Below are positions 1 through 13,256 of a DNA stretch of 52,546 bases, piece by piece. Numbering within the stretch: position 1 is the stretch's first letter; each line of letters opens with the position of its first letter. The notes below the pieces were generated by a model. The model was not told where the DNA came from, did no database searches, and worked only from the letters and a program-made list of their open reading frames with translations. The stretch is taken from NCBI GenBank assembly GCA_017745195.1, contig JAGHZW010000213.1:17999-70544 (forward strand), given 5' to 3'. The position numbers and the translations under genes are program-made. The DNA is from Pseudoxanthomonas sp. (GTDB taxonomy: Bacteria > Pseudomonadota > Gammaproteobacteria > Xanthomonadales > Xanthomonadaceae).

Positions 1-28
1 CTGACCAAGGAGCTGACCGAACACAGCC
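1..28 (+). repeat. 28-bp exact copy of an internal dnaA segment at the window edge
   Basis: Bases 1-28 are identical to bases 1113-1140 inside dnaA. After one mismatch (C at 29, T at 1141) four more bases agree, then the sequences diverge. In the dnaA frame these 28 bases do not encode DnaA-like residues, and DnaA homology (Asp-Ser-Val-Val-Leu-Tyr) starts only near position 33. The simplest reading is a contig-end assembly artefact that joined two dnaA segments sharing a k-mer. A genuine rearrangement is possible but less likely. Confidence 0.8.
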
Positions 29-29
29 C

Positions 30-1280
30 GCCGACAGCGTCGTGCTGTACGCGCCCAACGCCTTCATCGTCGAGCAGGTCCGCGACCGCTACCTGCCGCG
101 GATCCGCGAGCTGGCCCAGCATTTCGCCGGGCACCTGAACGTGGCCCTGGAAATCGGCTCGCGGCCGCGCGCCGCCGAACCGATCCGGCCGACGGTCGTT
201 CCCGCCGCAGCCCCAGCGCTGGGCTCGACCCGCCCGGCCGTGCCGGTCGAGCCGTTCAACGGCAACCTCGACCCGCATTACACCTTCGAGAACTTCGTCG
301 AGGGTCGCAGCAACCAGCTCGGCCGCGCCGCCGCCTGGCAGGCTGCGCAGCGCCCCGGCGACCGTGCCCACAACCCGCTGCTGCTGTACGGGGGCACCGG
401 GCTAGGCAAGACCCACCTGATGTTCGCCGCCGGCAACGCGATGCGCGCCGCCAATCCCGCCGCGCGCGTGCTGTACCTGCGCTCGGAGCAGTTCTACAAC
501 GCGTTCTTCCGTTCGCTGCAGGAGAAGACCGCCGACCAGTTCAAGCGCCAGTTCCAGCAGATCGACGCGCTGGCCGCCGACCTGCAGCGCCACCTCGCCG
601 GCAAGGACCGCACGCAGGAAGAGTTCTTCCACACGTTCAACGCGCTGTTCGACAGCCGCCAGCAGATCATCATGACCTGCGATCGCTACCCGCGCGAAGT
701 CGACGGCCTGGAACCCCGCCTGAAGTCGCGCCTGGCCTGGGGCCTTTCGGTGGCGATCGATCCGCCGGATTTCGAGACCCGCGCGGCCATCGTCCTGGCC
801 AAGGCCAACGAACGCGGCGCGCAGATTCCCGACGAGGTCGCCTTCCTGCTGGCCAAGAAGATGCGCAGCAACGTCCGTGACCTTGAAGGCGCGCTCAACA
901 CGCTCGCCGCCCGCGCCAACTTCACCGGCCGGGCGATCAGCATCGAGTTCGCCCAGGAGACGTTGCGCGACCTGCTCCGTGCCCAGCAGCAGGCGATCGG
1001 CATCCCCAACATCCAGAAGACCGTGGCCGACTACTACGGCCTGCAGGTCAAGGATCTGCTGTCCAAGCGTCGCACCCGCTCGCTGGCGCGCCCGCGGCAG
1101 GTCGCCATGGCCCTGACCAAGGAGCTGACCGAACACAGCCTGCCGGAAATCGGCGACGCCTTCGCCGGCCGCGACCACACCACGGTGCTGCATGCCTGCC
1201 GCCAGATCCGCAGCCTGATGGAGACGGATGGCAAGCTGCGCGAGGACTGGGACAAGCTGATCCGCAAGCTGAGCGAGTAG
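30..1280 (+). CDS. dnaA: Chromosomal replication initiator DnaA (5' truncated)
   Basis: DnaA binds DnaA boxes at oriC and, with ATP, opens the origin. The start codon lies outside the window, and only the end of domain I ([13 protein letters not shown]) is present. The ATPase domain carries Walker A (GGTGLGKT near residue 117, counting from the GTG at 42) and the sensor/box VII segment [13 protein letters not shown]. The DNA-binding domain IV has [14 protein letters not shown], and the protein ends LIRKLSE as in Xanthomonas. One anomaly is serious: where the family has LLIDDIQFF (Walker B) this protein reads LAADLQRHL (bases 573-596, eight codons), in frame and with normal sequence on both sides, so the aspartate pair needed for Mg-ATP handling is missing. 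The identity as dnaA is certain. Whether this copy is functional or mis-assembled is not. Confidence 0.93.
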   Translation, partial: ADSVVLYAPNAFIVEQVRDRYLPRIRELAQHFAGHLNVALEIGSRPRAAEPIRPTVVPAAAPALGSTRPAVPVEPFNGNLDPHYTFENFVEGRSNQLGRAAAWQAAQRPGDRAHNPLLLYGGTGLGKTHLMFAAGNAMRAANPAARVLYLRSEQFYNAFFRSLQEKTADQFKRQFQQIDALAADLQRHLAGKDRTQEEFFHTFNALFDSRQQIIMTCDRYPREVDGLEPRLKSRLAWGLSVAIDPPDFETRAAIVLAKANERGAQIPDEVAFLLAKKMRSNVRDLEGALNTLAARANFTGRAISIEFAQETLRDLLRAQQQAIGIPNIQKTVADYYGLQVKDLLSKRRTRSLARPRQVAMALTKELTEHSLPEIGDAFAGRDHTTVLHACRQIRSLMETDGKLREDWDKLIRKLSE

Positions 1281-1571
1281 CAGCCGGGCTTTGGCGACGC
1301 GACGTGCCTGTGGTCAAACCGCAGGTGCGGTAAATTCCCTGGGAAGAACACGGGGATGGGTTGGGGATAAACCGGGGACAGAATCGGGTGCCCAAATCCA
1401 TCCACAGCTTGTCCTGATCCCGGGGTGTACCTTTTCCGCAGGCTTCTTCTTCCAATAAAATTGCTTTAAATCAATTAGTTAAATGCGTTTTCCACAGATG
1501 TCGGCTGCCTCCAGCACCACCTCTTTTAGATTTATTCCACATTCCTTTAAAGCGTAGAGGCACGGACTCCC
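1281..1571 (+). other. oriC: Candidate replication origin oriC (dnaA-dnaN intergenic region)
   Basis: This gene-free stretch between dnaA and dnaN has an AT-rich block at about 1453-1486, unusual in this high-GC window. Near-consensus DnaA boxes (TTATCCACA) are TTTTCCACA at 1488-1496 (8 of 9), TGGGGATAA at 1362-1370 (8 of 9 on the reverse strand), CCATCCACA at 1398-1406 (7 of 9) and TATTCCACA at 1533-1541 (7 of 9). Location, base composition and nearby parS sites fit the unwinding and initiator-binding region. The exact boundaries are inferred. Confidence 0.7.
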
Positions 1572-2672
1572 ATGCGTTTCACTCTGCAACGCGAGGCCTT
1601 TCTCAAACCCTTGGCCCAGGTCGTCAACGTGGTTGAACGACGCCAGACCCTTCCTGTGCTGGCCAATTTCCTGGTCCATGTGCAGGACGGTCAGCTTTCA
1701 TTGACCGGCACCGATCTGGAAGTGGAAATGGTCGCGCGTGCCGCAGTCGACGATGCCCAGGATGGCGAGACCACGATTCCGGCGCGCAAGCTGTTCGAGA
1801 TCGTCCGCGCTCTGCCGGATGGAAGCCGGGTGACCGTCAGCCAGTCCGGTGACAAGGTCACTGTCCAGGCCGGACGCAGCCGGTTCACGCTGGCGACTCT
1901 GCCGGCAAACGACTTCCCGTCGGTTGACGAGGTCGAAGCCACGGAGCGGATCGGCGTCCCGGAAGCTGGGCTCAAGGAGCTGATCGAGCGCACCGCGTTT
2001 GCGATGGCCCAGCAGGACGTCCGTTATTACCTCAATGGCCTGCTGTTCGACCTGCGCGAGCAGACCTTGCGCTGTGTCGCCACGGACGGCCATCGACTTG
2101 CGTTGTGCGAAGCGACGCTGGACCAGGCGGTGGGCACCAAGCGTCAGATCATCGTGCCGCGCAAAGGCGTGACCGAACTGCAGCGCCTGCTGGAAGGTGG
2201 TGATCGCGCGCTCGAGCTGGAACTGGGCCGCAGCCATGTGCGGGTAAAGCGCGACGATGTGACGTTCACGTCGAAGCTGATTGACGGTCGGTTCCCGGAC
2301 TACGAGGCCGTGATTCCGATCGGCGCCGAGAAGGAAGTGAAGCTTGATCGGGAAGTGCTGCGCGCGGCCCTGCAGCGTGCGGCAATCCTGTCCAACGAAA
2401 AATACCGGGGTGTGCGTGTAGAAATTTCGCCGGGACAACTCCGGATCAATGCGCACAATCCGGAGCAGGAAGAAGCACAGGAAGAAATCGAAGCGGAGAC
2501 CCGGGTCGACAACCTGGCGATCGGCTTCAATGTGAACTATCTGCTGGACGCTCTCGGCGCGCTGCGCGATGAGCATGTCGTCATTGCACTGCGCGATGCC
2601 AATTCGTCGGCTCTGGTCCGTGAAGCCAGCAGTGCCAAGTGCCGACACGTGGTGATGCCGCTGCGTCTCTGA
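1572..2672 (+). CDS. dnaN: DNA polymerase III beta subunit (sliding clamp)
   Basis: The clamp forms a ring dimer around DNA and tethers the replicative polymerase and other clamp-binding proteins. The 366-residue length is that of the family. The N-terminus (MRFTLQREAFLKPLAQVVNV) and the segment NGLLFDL followed by VATDGHRLALCEA are classic DnaN, and the C-terminus ends in the usual VVMPLRL that forms part of the partner-binding groove. The ATG at 1572 lies 12 bases after a GAGG ribosome-binding sequence. It sits between oriC and recF, as in most Gammaproteobacteria. Confidence 0.98.
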   Translation: MRFTLQREAFLKPLAQVVNVVERRQTLPVLANFLVHVQDGQLSLTGTDLEVEMVARAAVDDAQDGETTIPARKLFEIVRALPDGSRVTVSQSGDKVTVQAGRSRFTLATLPANDFPSVDEVEATERIGVPEAGLKELIERTAFAMAQQDVRYYLNGLLFDLREQTLRCVATDGHRLALCEATLDQAVGTKRQIIVPRKGVTELQRLLEGGDRALELELGRSHVRVKRDDVTFTSKLIDGRFPDYEAVIPIGAEKEVKLDREVLRAALQRAAILSNEKYRGVRVEISPGQLRINAHNPEQEEAQEEIEAETRVDNLAIGFNVNYLLDALGALRDEHVVIALRDANSSALVREASSAKCRHVVMPLRL

Positions 2673-2697
2673 CGGGAATCCGCGGTGGCAGTGCAGA

Positions 2698-2713
2698 TGT
2701 TCCACGTGGAACG
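2698..2713. promoter_or_regulatory. parS: parS centromere site 1
   Basis: TGTTCCACGTGGAACG matches the ParB-binding consensus TGTTNCACGTGNAACA at all but the last position. It lies in the dnaN-recF gap, about 1.2 kb from the oriC candidate. ParB loads here and spreads, and ParA then segregates the origin. parA and parB are not in this window. Confidence 0.88.
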
Positions 2714-2761
2714 CAATCGACGCCCGGCCGAAGCCGGGCGTCGTGCTGTGGAGAACCGACA

Positions 2762-7237
<4,476 letters not shown>

Positions 7238-7323
7238 CGGGCGTTCGCCGGGGTGTTTGACGAAAAGTTAAGCCCGGACCGCCCAAACTGGCGCAGATGA
7301 ACACGGGGCGGGGGAGGCATCCC

Positions 7324-8136
7324 ATGCGTTGGAAACCCATGGTACTGGCGCTGGCGACCGCCGCTGCTCTGGTGGCCTGTGCGACAACGACCTCGCCCAC
7401 TGGCCGCACCCAATACGTGTCCTATTCGGACAGCGAGCTCAACCAGATGGGCGCGCAGGCCTTCTCCGAAATGAAGGGCAAGCAGAAGACCGTCACCGGT
7501 GGCCAGCAGAACGCGTATGTGCAGTGCGTGGTCAACGCGCTGGTCCAGCAGCTGCCGGCGGAATGGCGCGATCTGCCCTGGGAAACCGCGGTGTTCGTTG
7601 ACGACACTCCCAACGCGTTCGCCCTGCCGGGTGGCAAGGTCGGCGTGAATACCGGGATGTTCAAGGTGGCCAAGAATCAGGACCAGCTGGCCGCGGTGAT
7701 CGGCCATGAGATCGGCCACGTGTATGCGCGCCATACCAACGAGAGGGTAACGCGGCAGAACGCGACGTCGACCGGACTGGCCGTGCTCGGCGCGCTGGCC
7801 GGCGCGCGCTACGGGCAAACAGGTTCGGACCTGGTGACCCAGGGCGGCGGCATGGCCGCGCAATTGGGAGTACTGCTCCCGTTCTCGCGCACCCAGGAAA
7901 GCGAAGCCGACGAGATCGGCCAGAAGCTGATGGCCCAAGCCGGATTCGATCCGGCCCAAGCGGTCGACCTGTGGCAGAACATGATCGCCGCCTCGGCTGG
8001 CCGCTCGCCCGAATGGCTCTCCACCCATCCCGACCCGCAGAACCGGATCCATGCCCTCGAGGCACGTGCGCCGTCTCTGCGGCCCCTCTACGAGGCCGCC
8101 CATGCGGCTGGCCGCAGGCCCAAATGCGGTCCCTGA
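7324..8136 (+). CDS. M48-family zinc metalloprotease, predicted lipoprotein (LoiP/YggG-like)
   Basis: This is a 270-residue envelope protease. The start chosen is the ATG at 7324 because it gives a lipoprotein signal (MRWKPMVLALATAAALVAC, lipobox LVAC); an in-frame ATG at 7297 would add nine uncharacteristic residues. The zinc motif HEIGHVYARH (HExxH) is followed by the third ligand in ESEADEIG, both standard for M48. The C-terminal segment WLSTHPDPQNRIHAL is also typical. Relatives such as LoiP act in periplasmic protein quality control. The substrate is not shown by the sequence. Confidence 0.88.
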   Translation: MRWKPMVLALATAAALVACATTTSPTGRTQYVSYSDSELNQMGAQAFSEMKGKQKTVTGGQQNAYVQCVVNALVQQLPAEWRDLPWETAVFVDDTPNAFALPGGKVGVNTGMFKVAKNQDQLAAVIGHEIGHVYARHTNERVTRQNATSTGLAVLGALAGARYGQTGSDLVTQGGGMAAQLGVLLPFSRTQESEADEIGQKLMAQAGFDPAQAVDLWQNMIAASAGRSPEWLSTHPDPQNRIHALEARAPSLRPLYEAAHAAGRRPKCGP

Positions 8137-8244
8137 CTCGGACCACAACGCCCATTTGGTGGCATTCCGTAAATATCCCGGTTCTGCTAGCTTTGCCGAC
8201 CGGTTCCCGCCCCGCGACACGCGTGGCCCGCACGAGGTGATCCA

Positions 8245-9414
8245 ATGAAATTCCGCAGCAAGCATGTCGTCCTGTCGATCGTCATCGCCGCTACCCTGGG
8301 TGGCGTGGTGGTGGCCGATGCTTCGGCGCAGTCATCGCGTTCGGGCAAGAAGTCCGAGAAGGCGGAGGTGATGTTCCCCAACGCCACGCGCAAGGAACCG
8401 TCGACGAAGCCGTCGAGCAAGGTCGGCAAGAAGCTGCAGAAGCTCATCGACGCGTACAACGCGCAGGACTATGCGCAGACCCGCACGCTCGCCGACGAGA
8501 TCCTCGCGATCGAGGGCGCGAACGAGTACGACAGGTCGGTCGCTGCCGAGCTGGCGGCGCAGGCTGCGTACAACCTTGACGACGCTGCTGCCGCCAAGGC
8601 CTACCTGCAGCAGGCGCTGCAGTTCAATGGCCTGGACAACAACGGCCACTTCCAGTCGATGCTGATGCTGGCGCAGCTTCAGCTCGCCGACGACCAGCTC
8701 GACGCGGGGCTGGCGACGCTGGAGCGCTTCCTCACCGAGACCAAGTCGACCCGTCCGGAAGACCTGGTGCTAAAGGGCCAGGCGCTGTATCAGGCCGAGC
8801 GTTTCCAGGAAGCAATTCCGGTGCTGAAGCAGGCGATCGATGCCACGCCCGAACCCAAGGACAGCTGGGTCCAGCTGCTGATGGCCTCCTATGCGGAGAC
8901 CAAGCAGAACGACCAGGCGGTTGCCCTCGCCGAGAAGCTGGCAGCGAAGAATCCGACCGACAAGAAGGCGCAGATGAACCTGGCCTCGGTCTACGGTCAG
9001 GCCGACCAGATGGACAAGGCGGCCGCCGTGCTCGAGAAGCTGCGTGCGAGCGGACAGCTCAGCGACGAGCGCGAGTACCGCCAGCTGTACATCACCTACG
9101 CGAACATGGACGGCCATGAGAAGGACGTCATCGCGGTGATCAACGAGGGCATCCAGAAGGGCGCGCTCAAGGCGGACTACCAGACCTACCTGGCGCTGGC
9201 CCAGTCCTACTACTACAGCGACCAGATTCCGCAGGCGATCGAGAACTGGCAGAAGGCCGCGCCGTTGTCCAAGGATGGCGAGACCTATCTCAACCTGGCG
9301 CGCGTGCTGTGGCAGGAAGGCCGCACGGCCGAAGCCAAGCAGGCGGCCCAGCAGGCACTGGCGAAGGGTGTAAAGAAGCCCGAGGACGCCAAGAAAATCA
9401 TCAACTTGAAGTAA
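8245..9414 (+). CDS. Secreted tetratricopeptide-repeat protein upstream of tonB
   Basis: The protein has 389 residues, a Sec signal (MKFRSKHVVLSIVIAATLGG, cleavage near ADASAQS) and a lysine-rich linker, followed by an alpha-helical repeat array of TPR type. Recognisable TPR-like units include KGQALYQAERFQEAIPVLKQAI and TYLALAQSYYYSDQIPQAIENW. The start at 8245 follows GAGGTGATCC. It is probably periplasmic and mediates protein-protein contacts. Its position directly before tonB recalls TPR partners of Ton systems, but a functional link is only inferred from adjacency. Confidence 0.8.
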   Translation: MKFRSKHVVLSIVIAATLGGVVVADASAQSSRSGKKSEKAEVMFPNATRKEPSTKPSSKVGKKLQKLIDAYNAQDYAQTRTLADEILAIEGANEYDRSVAAELAAQAAYNLDDAAAAKAYLQQALQFNGLDNNGHFQSMLMLAQLQLADDQLDAGLATLERFLTETKSTRPEDLVLKGQALYQAERFQEAIPVLKQAIDATPEPKDSWVQLLMASYAETKQNDQAVALAEKLAAKNPTDKKAQMNLASVYGQADQMDKAAAVLEKLRASGQLSDEREYRQLYITYANMDGHEKDVIAVINEGIQKGALKADYQTYLALAQSYYYSDQIPQAIENWQKAAPLSKDGETYLNLARVLWQEGRTAEAKQAAQQALAKGVKKPEDAKKIINLK

Positions 9415-9429
9415 CTTCACGGAAAAGTG

Positions 9430-9453
9430 CCGCGCCTTGGCACAGAGGCGCGG
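9430..9453. other. Inverted repeat upstream of tonB
   Basis: CCGCGCCT (9430-9437) and AGGCGCGG (9446-9453) form a perfect 8-bp stem with an 8-base loop, 16 bases after the TPR gene stop. No T-run follows, so it is a weak intrinsic-terminator candidate. It could instead be a protein-binding palindrome or an attenuating hairpin. Confidence 0.45.
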
Positions 9454-9555
9454 GATTGGTATATGCTTGGCGGTTCATGCGGTGTTATCCGCGAGAACCT
9501 GGGCCCTCTGCGCAACACGCAGGCGGTCCGGCCCCACACCTGAGTCATTAGGCGC

Positions 9556-10224
9556 ATGGCTGAACAACTGGTTGTCCACAGGAATTACGAAGAAACCGAA
9601 GATCGCGGGCTGAGCTGGCCGCGCATCATCGGCATTGCGTTCGTCATCGCGCTGCACCTGGCTGCACTCATGCTGCTGCTGATCCCTGCCGTGGCGCCGA
9701 AGGCGGAGGTGGAGAAGGAGCGCAACATCCTCGTCACCCTGGTCGACGCGCCGCCGCCGCCTCCCCCGCCGCCGCCGCCGCCGCCGCAGGACAAGCCGCC
9801 GCCGCCGATCAAGGAGCTGTCGCCGCCGAAGCCGTCGCCGGTGCCGCCGCCGCCGGAAGCGCCGCCGATCGACGTGGCCGAGCCGCGCCCGACCGACGTC
9901 TACCAGGAGCCGTCGCCGCCCGCGCCGCCGGCACCGGTGGCCGACATCTCGGCCAGCGTGGACATCTCGTCCAAGAACATGAATCCGCCGCGTTATCCGC
10001 CGGCTGCCGCGCGCTCCGGTATCGAAGGCGAGGTCATCCTCGTCATCGACGTGGCGGCCGACGGTACGGTCACTAACGTGTCGGTCGAAAAATCCAGCCG
10101 CAATCGCGACCTGGACCGTGCCGCCATGGAGGCCGCGCGTAAATGGCGTTTCAATCCCGCTACTGTGAACGGCCAGAAGGCGGCCGGTCGCGTTCGGGTC
10201 CCGGTGAATTTCACCCTGGGTTGA
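9556..10224 (+). CDS. tonB: TonB energy-transducing protein
   Basis: TonB couples the proton motive force harvested by ExbB/ExbD to outer-membrane TonB-dependent receptors. The 222-residue protein has one N-terminal membrane anchor (about residues 20-42, IIGIAFVIALHLAALMLLL). A long Pro-rich span (about 58-130, mostly runs of CCG codons) bridges the periplasm. The C-terminal domain has RYPPAAARSGIEGEV and ends VPVNFTLG, as in TonB of Xanthomonas. The exbB-exbD1-exbD2 genes follow. It is a plausible energiser for the receptor at 42481-45282. Confidence 0.95.
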   Translation: MAEQLVVHRNYEETEDRGLSWPRIIGIAFVIALHLAALMLLLIPAVAPKAEVEKERNILVTLVDAPPPPPPPPPPPPQDKPPPPIKELSPPKPSPVPPPPEAPPIDVAEPRPTDVYQEPSPPAPPAPVADISASVDISSKNMNPPRYPPAAARSGIEGEVILVIDVAADGTVTNVSVEKSSRNRDLDRAAMEAARKWRFNPATVNGQKAAGRVRVPVNFTLG

Positions 10225-10312
10225 TGTCCGCACCCGTAGCGCCGCCACAACGGCAACCGGGCCTTAGCGTCTCCGCCTTCCTTCTCCATCAAACAAACCA
10301 AAGGTAAGCGTC

Positions 10313-11071
10313 ATGCTGCAGGAACTCTTCATCGCCGCCGCTGCCGGGGGCAACAGCGCCACCGCCCTCACGCAGATGGGCTTCGACCACCTTCTGTCTG
10401 AGATGGTCGCCAATCCGGGCGGGTTTGCCGTCTCCTGGGTCGTGCTGATCACCCTGGTCACGATGTCGGCCGCGTCCTGGTACTGGACCATCTTCAACGT
10501 CATCAAGAACACCCGCCTGAAGTCGGCTGCTGACCGCGTCGTCAACGCGTTCTGGGAAGCTCCGAACGCGCAGGAAGCCATCCGCGTGATGGAAGAGCAG
10601 CCGCGCAGCGAGCCGTTCTCCAAGATCGCCCTGGATGCCGCCCAGGCCGCTGCCCACCATCAGCGCACCGAAGGCACCGGTGCCGGTCTCGGCGAGTCGC
10701 TGAGCCGTTCGGAGTTCGTCGACCGTGCCCTGCGCCAGGCCGTTACCCGCGAGAGCTCCAGGCTGCAGTCGGGCATGATCCTGCTGGCGACCGTCGGTGC
10801 GACCGCGCCGTTCGTCGGCCTGCTGGGTACCGTGTGGGGCATCTACGGCGCGCTGATCAAGATCGGTGCGACCGGTTCGGCCTCGATCGACGCCGTTGCT
10901 GGCCCGGTGGGTGAAGCGCTGATCATGACCGCGATCGGTCTGTTCGTCGCGATCCCGGCGGTGTTCGCGTTCAACTTCTTCAGCAAGATCAACAGCGCCA
11001 CGATCGCCAAGTTCGATTCGTTCGCCCACGATCTGCACGACTTCTTCGCCACCGGCTCGCGCGTGCGCTGA
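10313..11071 (+). CDS. exbB: ExbB proton-channel subunit (MotA/TolQ/ExbB family)
   Basis: ExbB forms the pentameric inner-membrane channel that holds ExbD and drives TonB. It has 252 residues and three membrane segments: about 30-52 (WVVLITLVTMSAASWYW), 137-160 (GMILLATVGATAPFVGLLGT) and 200-222 (ALIMTAIGLFVAIPAVFAF). The region ATVGATAPFVGLLGTVWGI is the family signature. It lies 88 bp after tonB and shortly before two exbD genes, as in the Xanthomonas operon. Confidence 0.95.
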   Translation: MLQELFIAAAAGGNSATALTQMGFDHLLSEMVANPGGFAVSWVVLITLVTMSAASWYWTIFNVIKNTRLKSAADRVVNAFWEAPNAQEAIRVMEEQPRSEPFSKIALDAAQAAAHHQRTEGTGAGLGESLSRSEFVDRALRQAVTRESSRLQSGMILLATVGATAPFVGLLGTVWGIYGALIKIGATGSASIDAVAGPVGEALIMTAIGLFVAIPAVFAFNFFSKINSATIAKFDSFAHDLHDFFATGSRVR

Positions 11072-11115
11072 GCCGGTTCCCGAAGAACGATCCAAGAAGC
11101 TAACGGAGAGCCCGC

Positions 11116-11541
11116 ATGGCCTTCAGTTCCGACAACAGCGGCGGCCCCATGGCCGACATCAACGTCACGCCCCTCGTGGACGTGATGCTGGTGCTGCTCA
11201 TCATCTTCATCATCACCGCACCGCTGATGCAGCATAAGGTGAAGATCGATCTGCCGGAGGCGAACCTCGTCCAGAAGCCGGACGAGGCCGAAAAGCGCGT
11301 CCAGCCGATCACCATCTCGGTGAAGGAAGACGGTTCCCTGTTCTGGAACGACGAGGCGATCACCCGGGAGGTGCTCGAGTCGCGCCTGTCGAGCGCCGCG
11401 CAGCAGACCCCGCAGCCGCCGCTCAACCTGCGTGGTGACAAGACCACGAAGATGCGCACGATCAACGACATCACCAAGATCGCGCAGTCGCAGGGCATGC
11501 TCGACATCGGCTTCGTCGCCACCAAAGAGAAGGGTCAGTAA
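11116..11541 (+). CDS. exbD1: ExbD proton-channel subunit 1
   Basis: This 141-residue protein has a single N-terminal membrane helix ([19 protein letters not shown]) with the essential aspartate in LVDVML and a periplasmic domain. It works with ExbB to power TonB. The second exbD follows after 3 bp. A 56-bp stretch (11143-11198) covering the start of the helix is identical at every base to the same part of exbD2. Confidence 0.94.
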   Translation: MAFSSDNSGGPMADINVTPLVDVMLVLLIIFIITAPLMQHKVKIDLPEANLVQKPDEAEKRVQPITISVKEDGSLFWNDEAITREVLESRLSSAAQQTPQPPLNLRGDKTTKMRTINDITKIAQSQGMLDIGFVATKEKGQ

Positions 11542-11544
11542 GCC

Positions 11545-11961
11545 ATGGCTTTCAGTTCCGGTTCCCGTAAGGGCCCCATGGCCGACATCAACGTCACGCC
11601 CCTCGTGGACGTGATGCTGGTGCTGCTGATCATCTTCATCGTGACGGCGCCGATCATGACCTACCCGATCGACGTGGCGCTGCCGCAGCGGGTGATCAAC
11701 CCGCCGCCGCAGCTGCGCGAGCCGCCACCGCCGATCGACCTGCGCATCGACGCGAGCAACCAGATCTTCTGGAACGACAGCCCGGTGGCAGCGGCTACGC
11801 TCCAGCAGATGATGGAGACCGAAGTGCAGCGTGACCCGACCAACCAGCCGGAGCTGCGCATCGACGCCAGCTCCGACTCGGAGTACGAGGTCATGGCCAA
11901 GGTCCTGGCTGCGGCGAAGAACGCGCAGATGATGAAGATCAACTTCGTGCAACAGCAGTAA
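11545..11961 (+). CDS. exbD2: ExbD proton-channel subunit 2
   Basis: This 138-residue ExbD paralogue has the same helix motif ([19 protein letters not shown]) but a different periplasmic domain ([20 protein letters not shown]). Xanthomonas also carries two exbD genes in its ton operon, and exbD2 there has been reported to matter for plant-related functions rather than iron uptake. Bases 11572-11627 repeat 11143-11198 of exbD1 exactly. A strong terminator follows 60 bp after the stop. Confidence 0.93.
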   Translation: MAFSSGSRKGPMADINVTPLVDVMLVLLIIFIVTAPIMTYPIDVALPQRVINPPPQLREPPPPIDLRIDASNQIFWNDSPVAAATLQQMMETEVQRDPTNQPELRIDASSDSEYEVMAKVLAAAKNAQMMKINFVQQQ

Positions 11962-12021
11962 CGCGACGCCTGCCGATCCCGCCTCCTGCAGCGGCGGGAC
12001 CTGCAGTGCCAAGCCATTCGA

Positions 12022-12048
12022 AACGCCGCCTTCGGGCGGCGTTTTTTT
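12022..12048 (+). terminator. Rho-independent terminator of the tonB-exbBDD operon
   Basis: AACGCCGCC (12022-12030), loop TTCG and GGCGGCGTT (12035-12043) form a 9-bp stem with a UUCG tetraloop, running into seven T residues. It follows exbD2 and faces the convergent pdxJ. Confidence 0.95.
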
Positions 12049-12109
12049 GTGTGCCAAGGACCAGGGCGGCGACGCGTGCCGGGCGACCGCGGCGGGTGCT
12101 GGCAGGTGG

Positions 12110-12865
12110 TCAGTGGCCGCCTGTGATGGCGAGATAGGCGCGTACGGTCGCGTCGAGGCCGTCGTACAGCGCTTCACCGATCAGCGCATGGCCGATCGAT
12201 ACCTCCAGCACATCTGGCACAGCCTGCAGGAACATCCCGAGGTTGGCCTGCGACAGGTCGTGGCCCGCGTTGACGCCCAACCCGACGGCCTGCGCCCGCC
12301 GGGCCGTGTCGGCGCACAGACGCAGGGCATCGCCCGCGTCGCCCGCGGCAAATGCCTCCGCGTAAGGGCCGGTGTACAGCTCGATGCGGTGCGCGCCCAT
12401 CGCCGCCGCACGTTCGAGGCCGGTCACACCCGCATCCACGAACAGGCTGACCCGGCAGCCCAGCGCGGCGAATGCCGCGATGTGGGCGGACAGTGCCGTG
12501 GTGTCATCCTGGAAGCTGAAACCGTGGTCGGACGTCAGCTGGCCGTCACTGTCCGGGACGAGGGTTACCTGGGCGGGCCGGACCTGTTCGCACAACGCCA
12601 ACAGGCCCGGATAGCCGGTTCGCGCCGGCGCGAACGGGTTGCCTTCGATGTTCAGTTCCACGCCGAACCGCGCGGTCAGCGCAGCCAGCGGTGGAAGGTC
12701 CTCGGCCACGACATGCCGTCGATCAGGCCTGGGATGGACAGTGATGCCGTCCGCTCCAGCCTCCAGGCACGCCTGTGCGGCGCCGAGCACATCCGGATCG
12801 TGGCCGCCGCGCGAATTGCGCAGCACCGCGACCTTGTTGACGTTGACGCTTAGCTTCGTGGTCAT
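12110..12865 (-). CDS. pdxJ: Pyridoxine 5'-phosphate synthase PdxJ
   Basis: PdxJ condenses 1-deoxyxylulose 5-phosphate with 3-amino-2-oxopropyl phosphate to pyridoxine 5'-phosphate, the last ring-forming step of the DXP-dependent vitamin B6 pathway. The 251-residue TIM barrel starts [20 protein letters not shown] and carries the family segments [59 protein letters not shown] and [11 protein letters not shown]. The start is the ATG at 12865, which overlaps the stop of the small membrane protein gene upstream. The frame stays open beyond it but without homology. It is convergent with the ton operon, as in Xanthomonas. Confidence 0.97.
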   Translation of the reverse strand: MTTKLSVNVNKVAVLRNSRGGHDPDVLGAAQACLEAGADGITVHPRPDRRHVVAEDLPPLAALTARFGVELNIEGNPFAPARTGYPGLLALCEQVRPAQVTLVPDSDGQLTSDHGFSFQDDTTALSAHIAAFAALGCRVSLFVDAGVTGLERAAAMGAHRIELYTGPYAEAFAAGDAGDALRLCADTARRAQAVGLGVNAGHDLSQANLGMFLQAVPDVLEVSIGHALIGEALYDGLDATVRAYLAITGGH

Positions 12866-13140
12866 GCGGAAGGCGGCGCAGGATCGCTGGACTGGACCTG
12901 GCCGGCGTTCTCGCGCTTGCGCGCTTCGGCCAGCTCGCGCAGGCGACGCAACTCGAGGGGATCGATCATCGCCATCTCGTCGCGTCTCCCGCCGCCCGTG
13001 CGATCCAGATACCAGCCACGCATCCATGCCACGAATAGCGTGAACGCGGCCGCCAGCGAAAGCAGCAGCAGCCAGCCATGCACCGTAGTGATCGCCAGAA
13101 GCAGGGCGCCGCATGCAAGCAGCAGATAGAGCCAGTGCAT
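12862..13140 (-). CDS. Small membrane protein of unknown function
   Basis: This 92-residue protein has two hydrophobic helices ([22 protein letters not shown] and [21 protein letters not shown]) followed by a charged cytoplasmic tail ([21 protein letters not shown]) that may form a short coiled coil. The stop overlaps the pdxJ start (ATGA), so the two are probably co-transcribed and translationally coupled. I do not recognise a named family. Confidence 0.72.
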   Translation of the reverse strand: MHWLYLLLACGALLLAITTVHGWLLLLSLAAAFTLFVAWMRGWYLDRTGGGRRDEMAMIDPLELRRLRELAEARKRENAGQVQSSDPAPPSA

Positions 13141-13256
13141 TACCCGTCTCTCCGGAGTCCGTCCGGCCGCGGAATGCCGCCGGGTGCAGGAAATAATGCC
13201 GCGCCCGGCATGTTCCCGGCCACCCGTACGTCCGTCCCGGAGCCCGCCCGTCGTCG

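Noticed and set aside
2645-2656. CACGTG hexamer at the dnaN 3' end as a possible fourth parS.
   Set aside because: The flanks (CGACACGTGGTG) are not palindromic and do not fit the 16-bp consensus.
9750-9920. CCG-rich tract in tonB as a microsatellite or assembly error.
   Set aside because: It encodes the Pro-rich periplasmic spacer expected in TonB, and the frame continues to a normal C-terminus.
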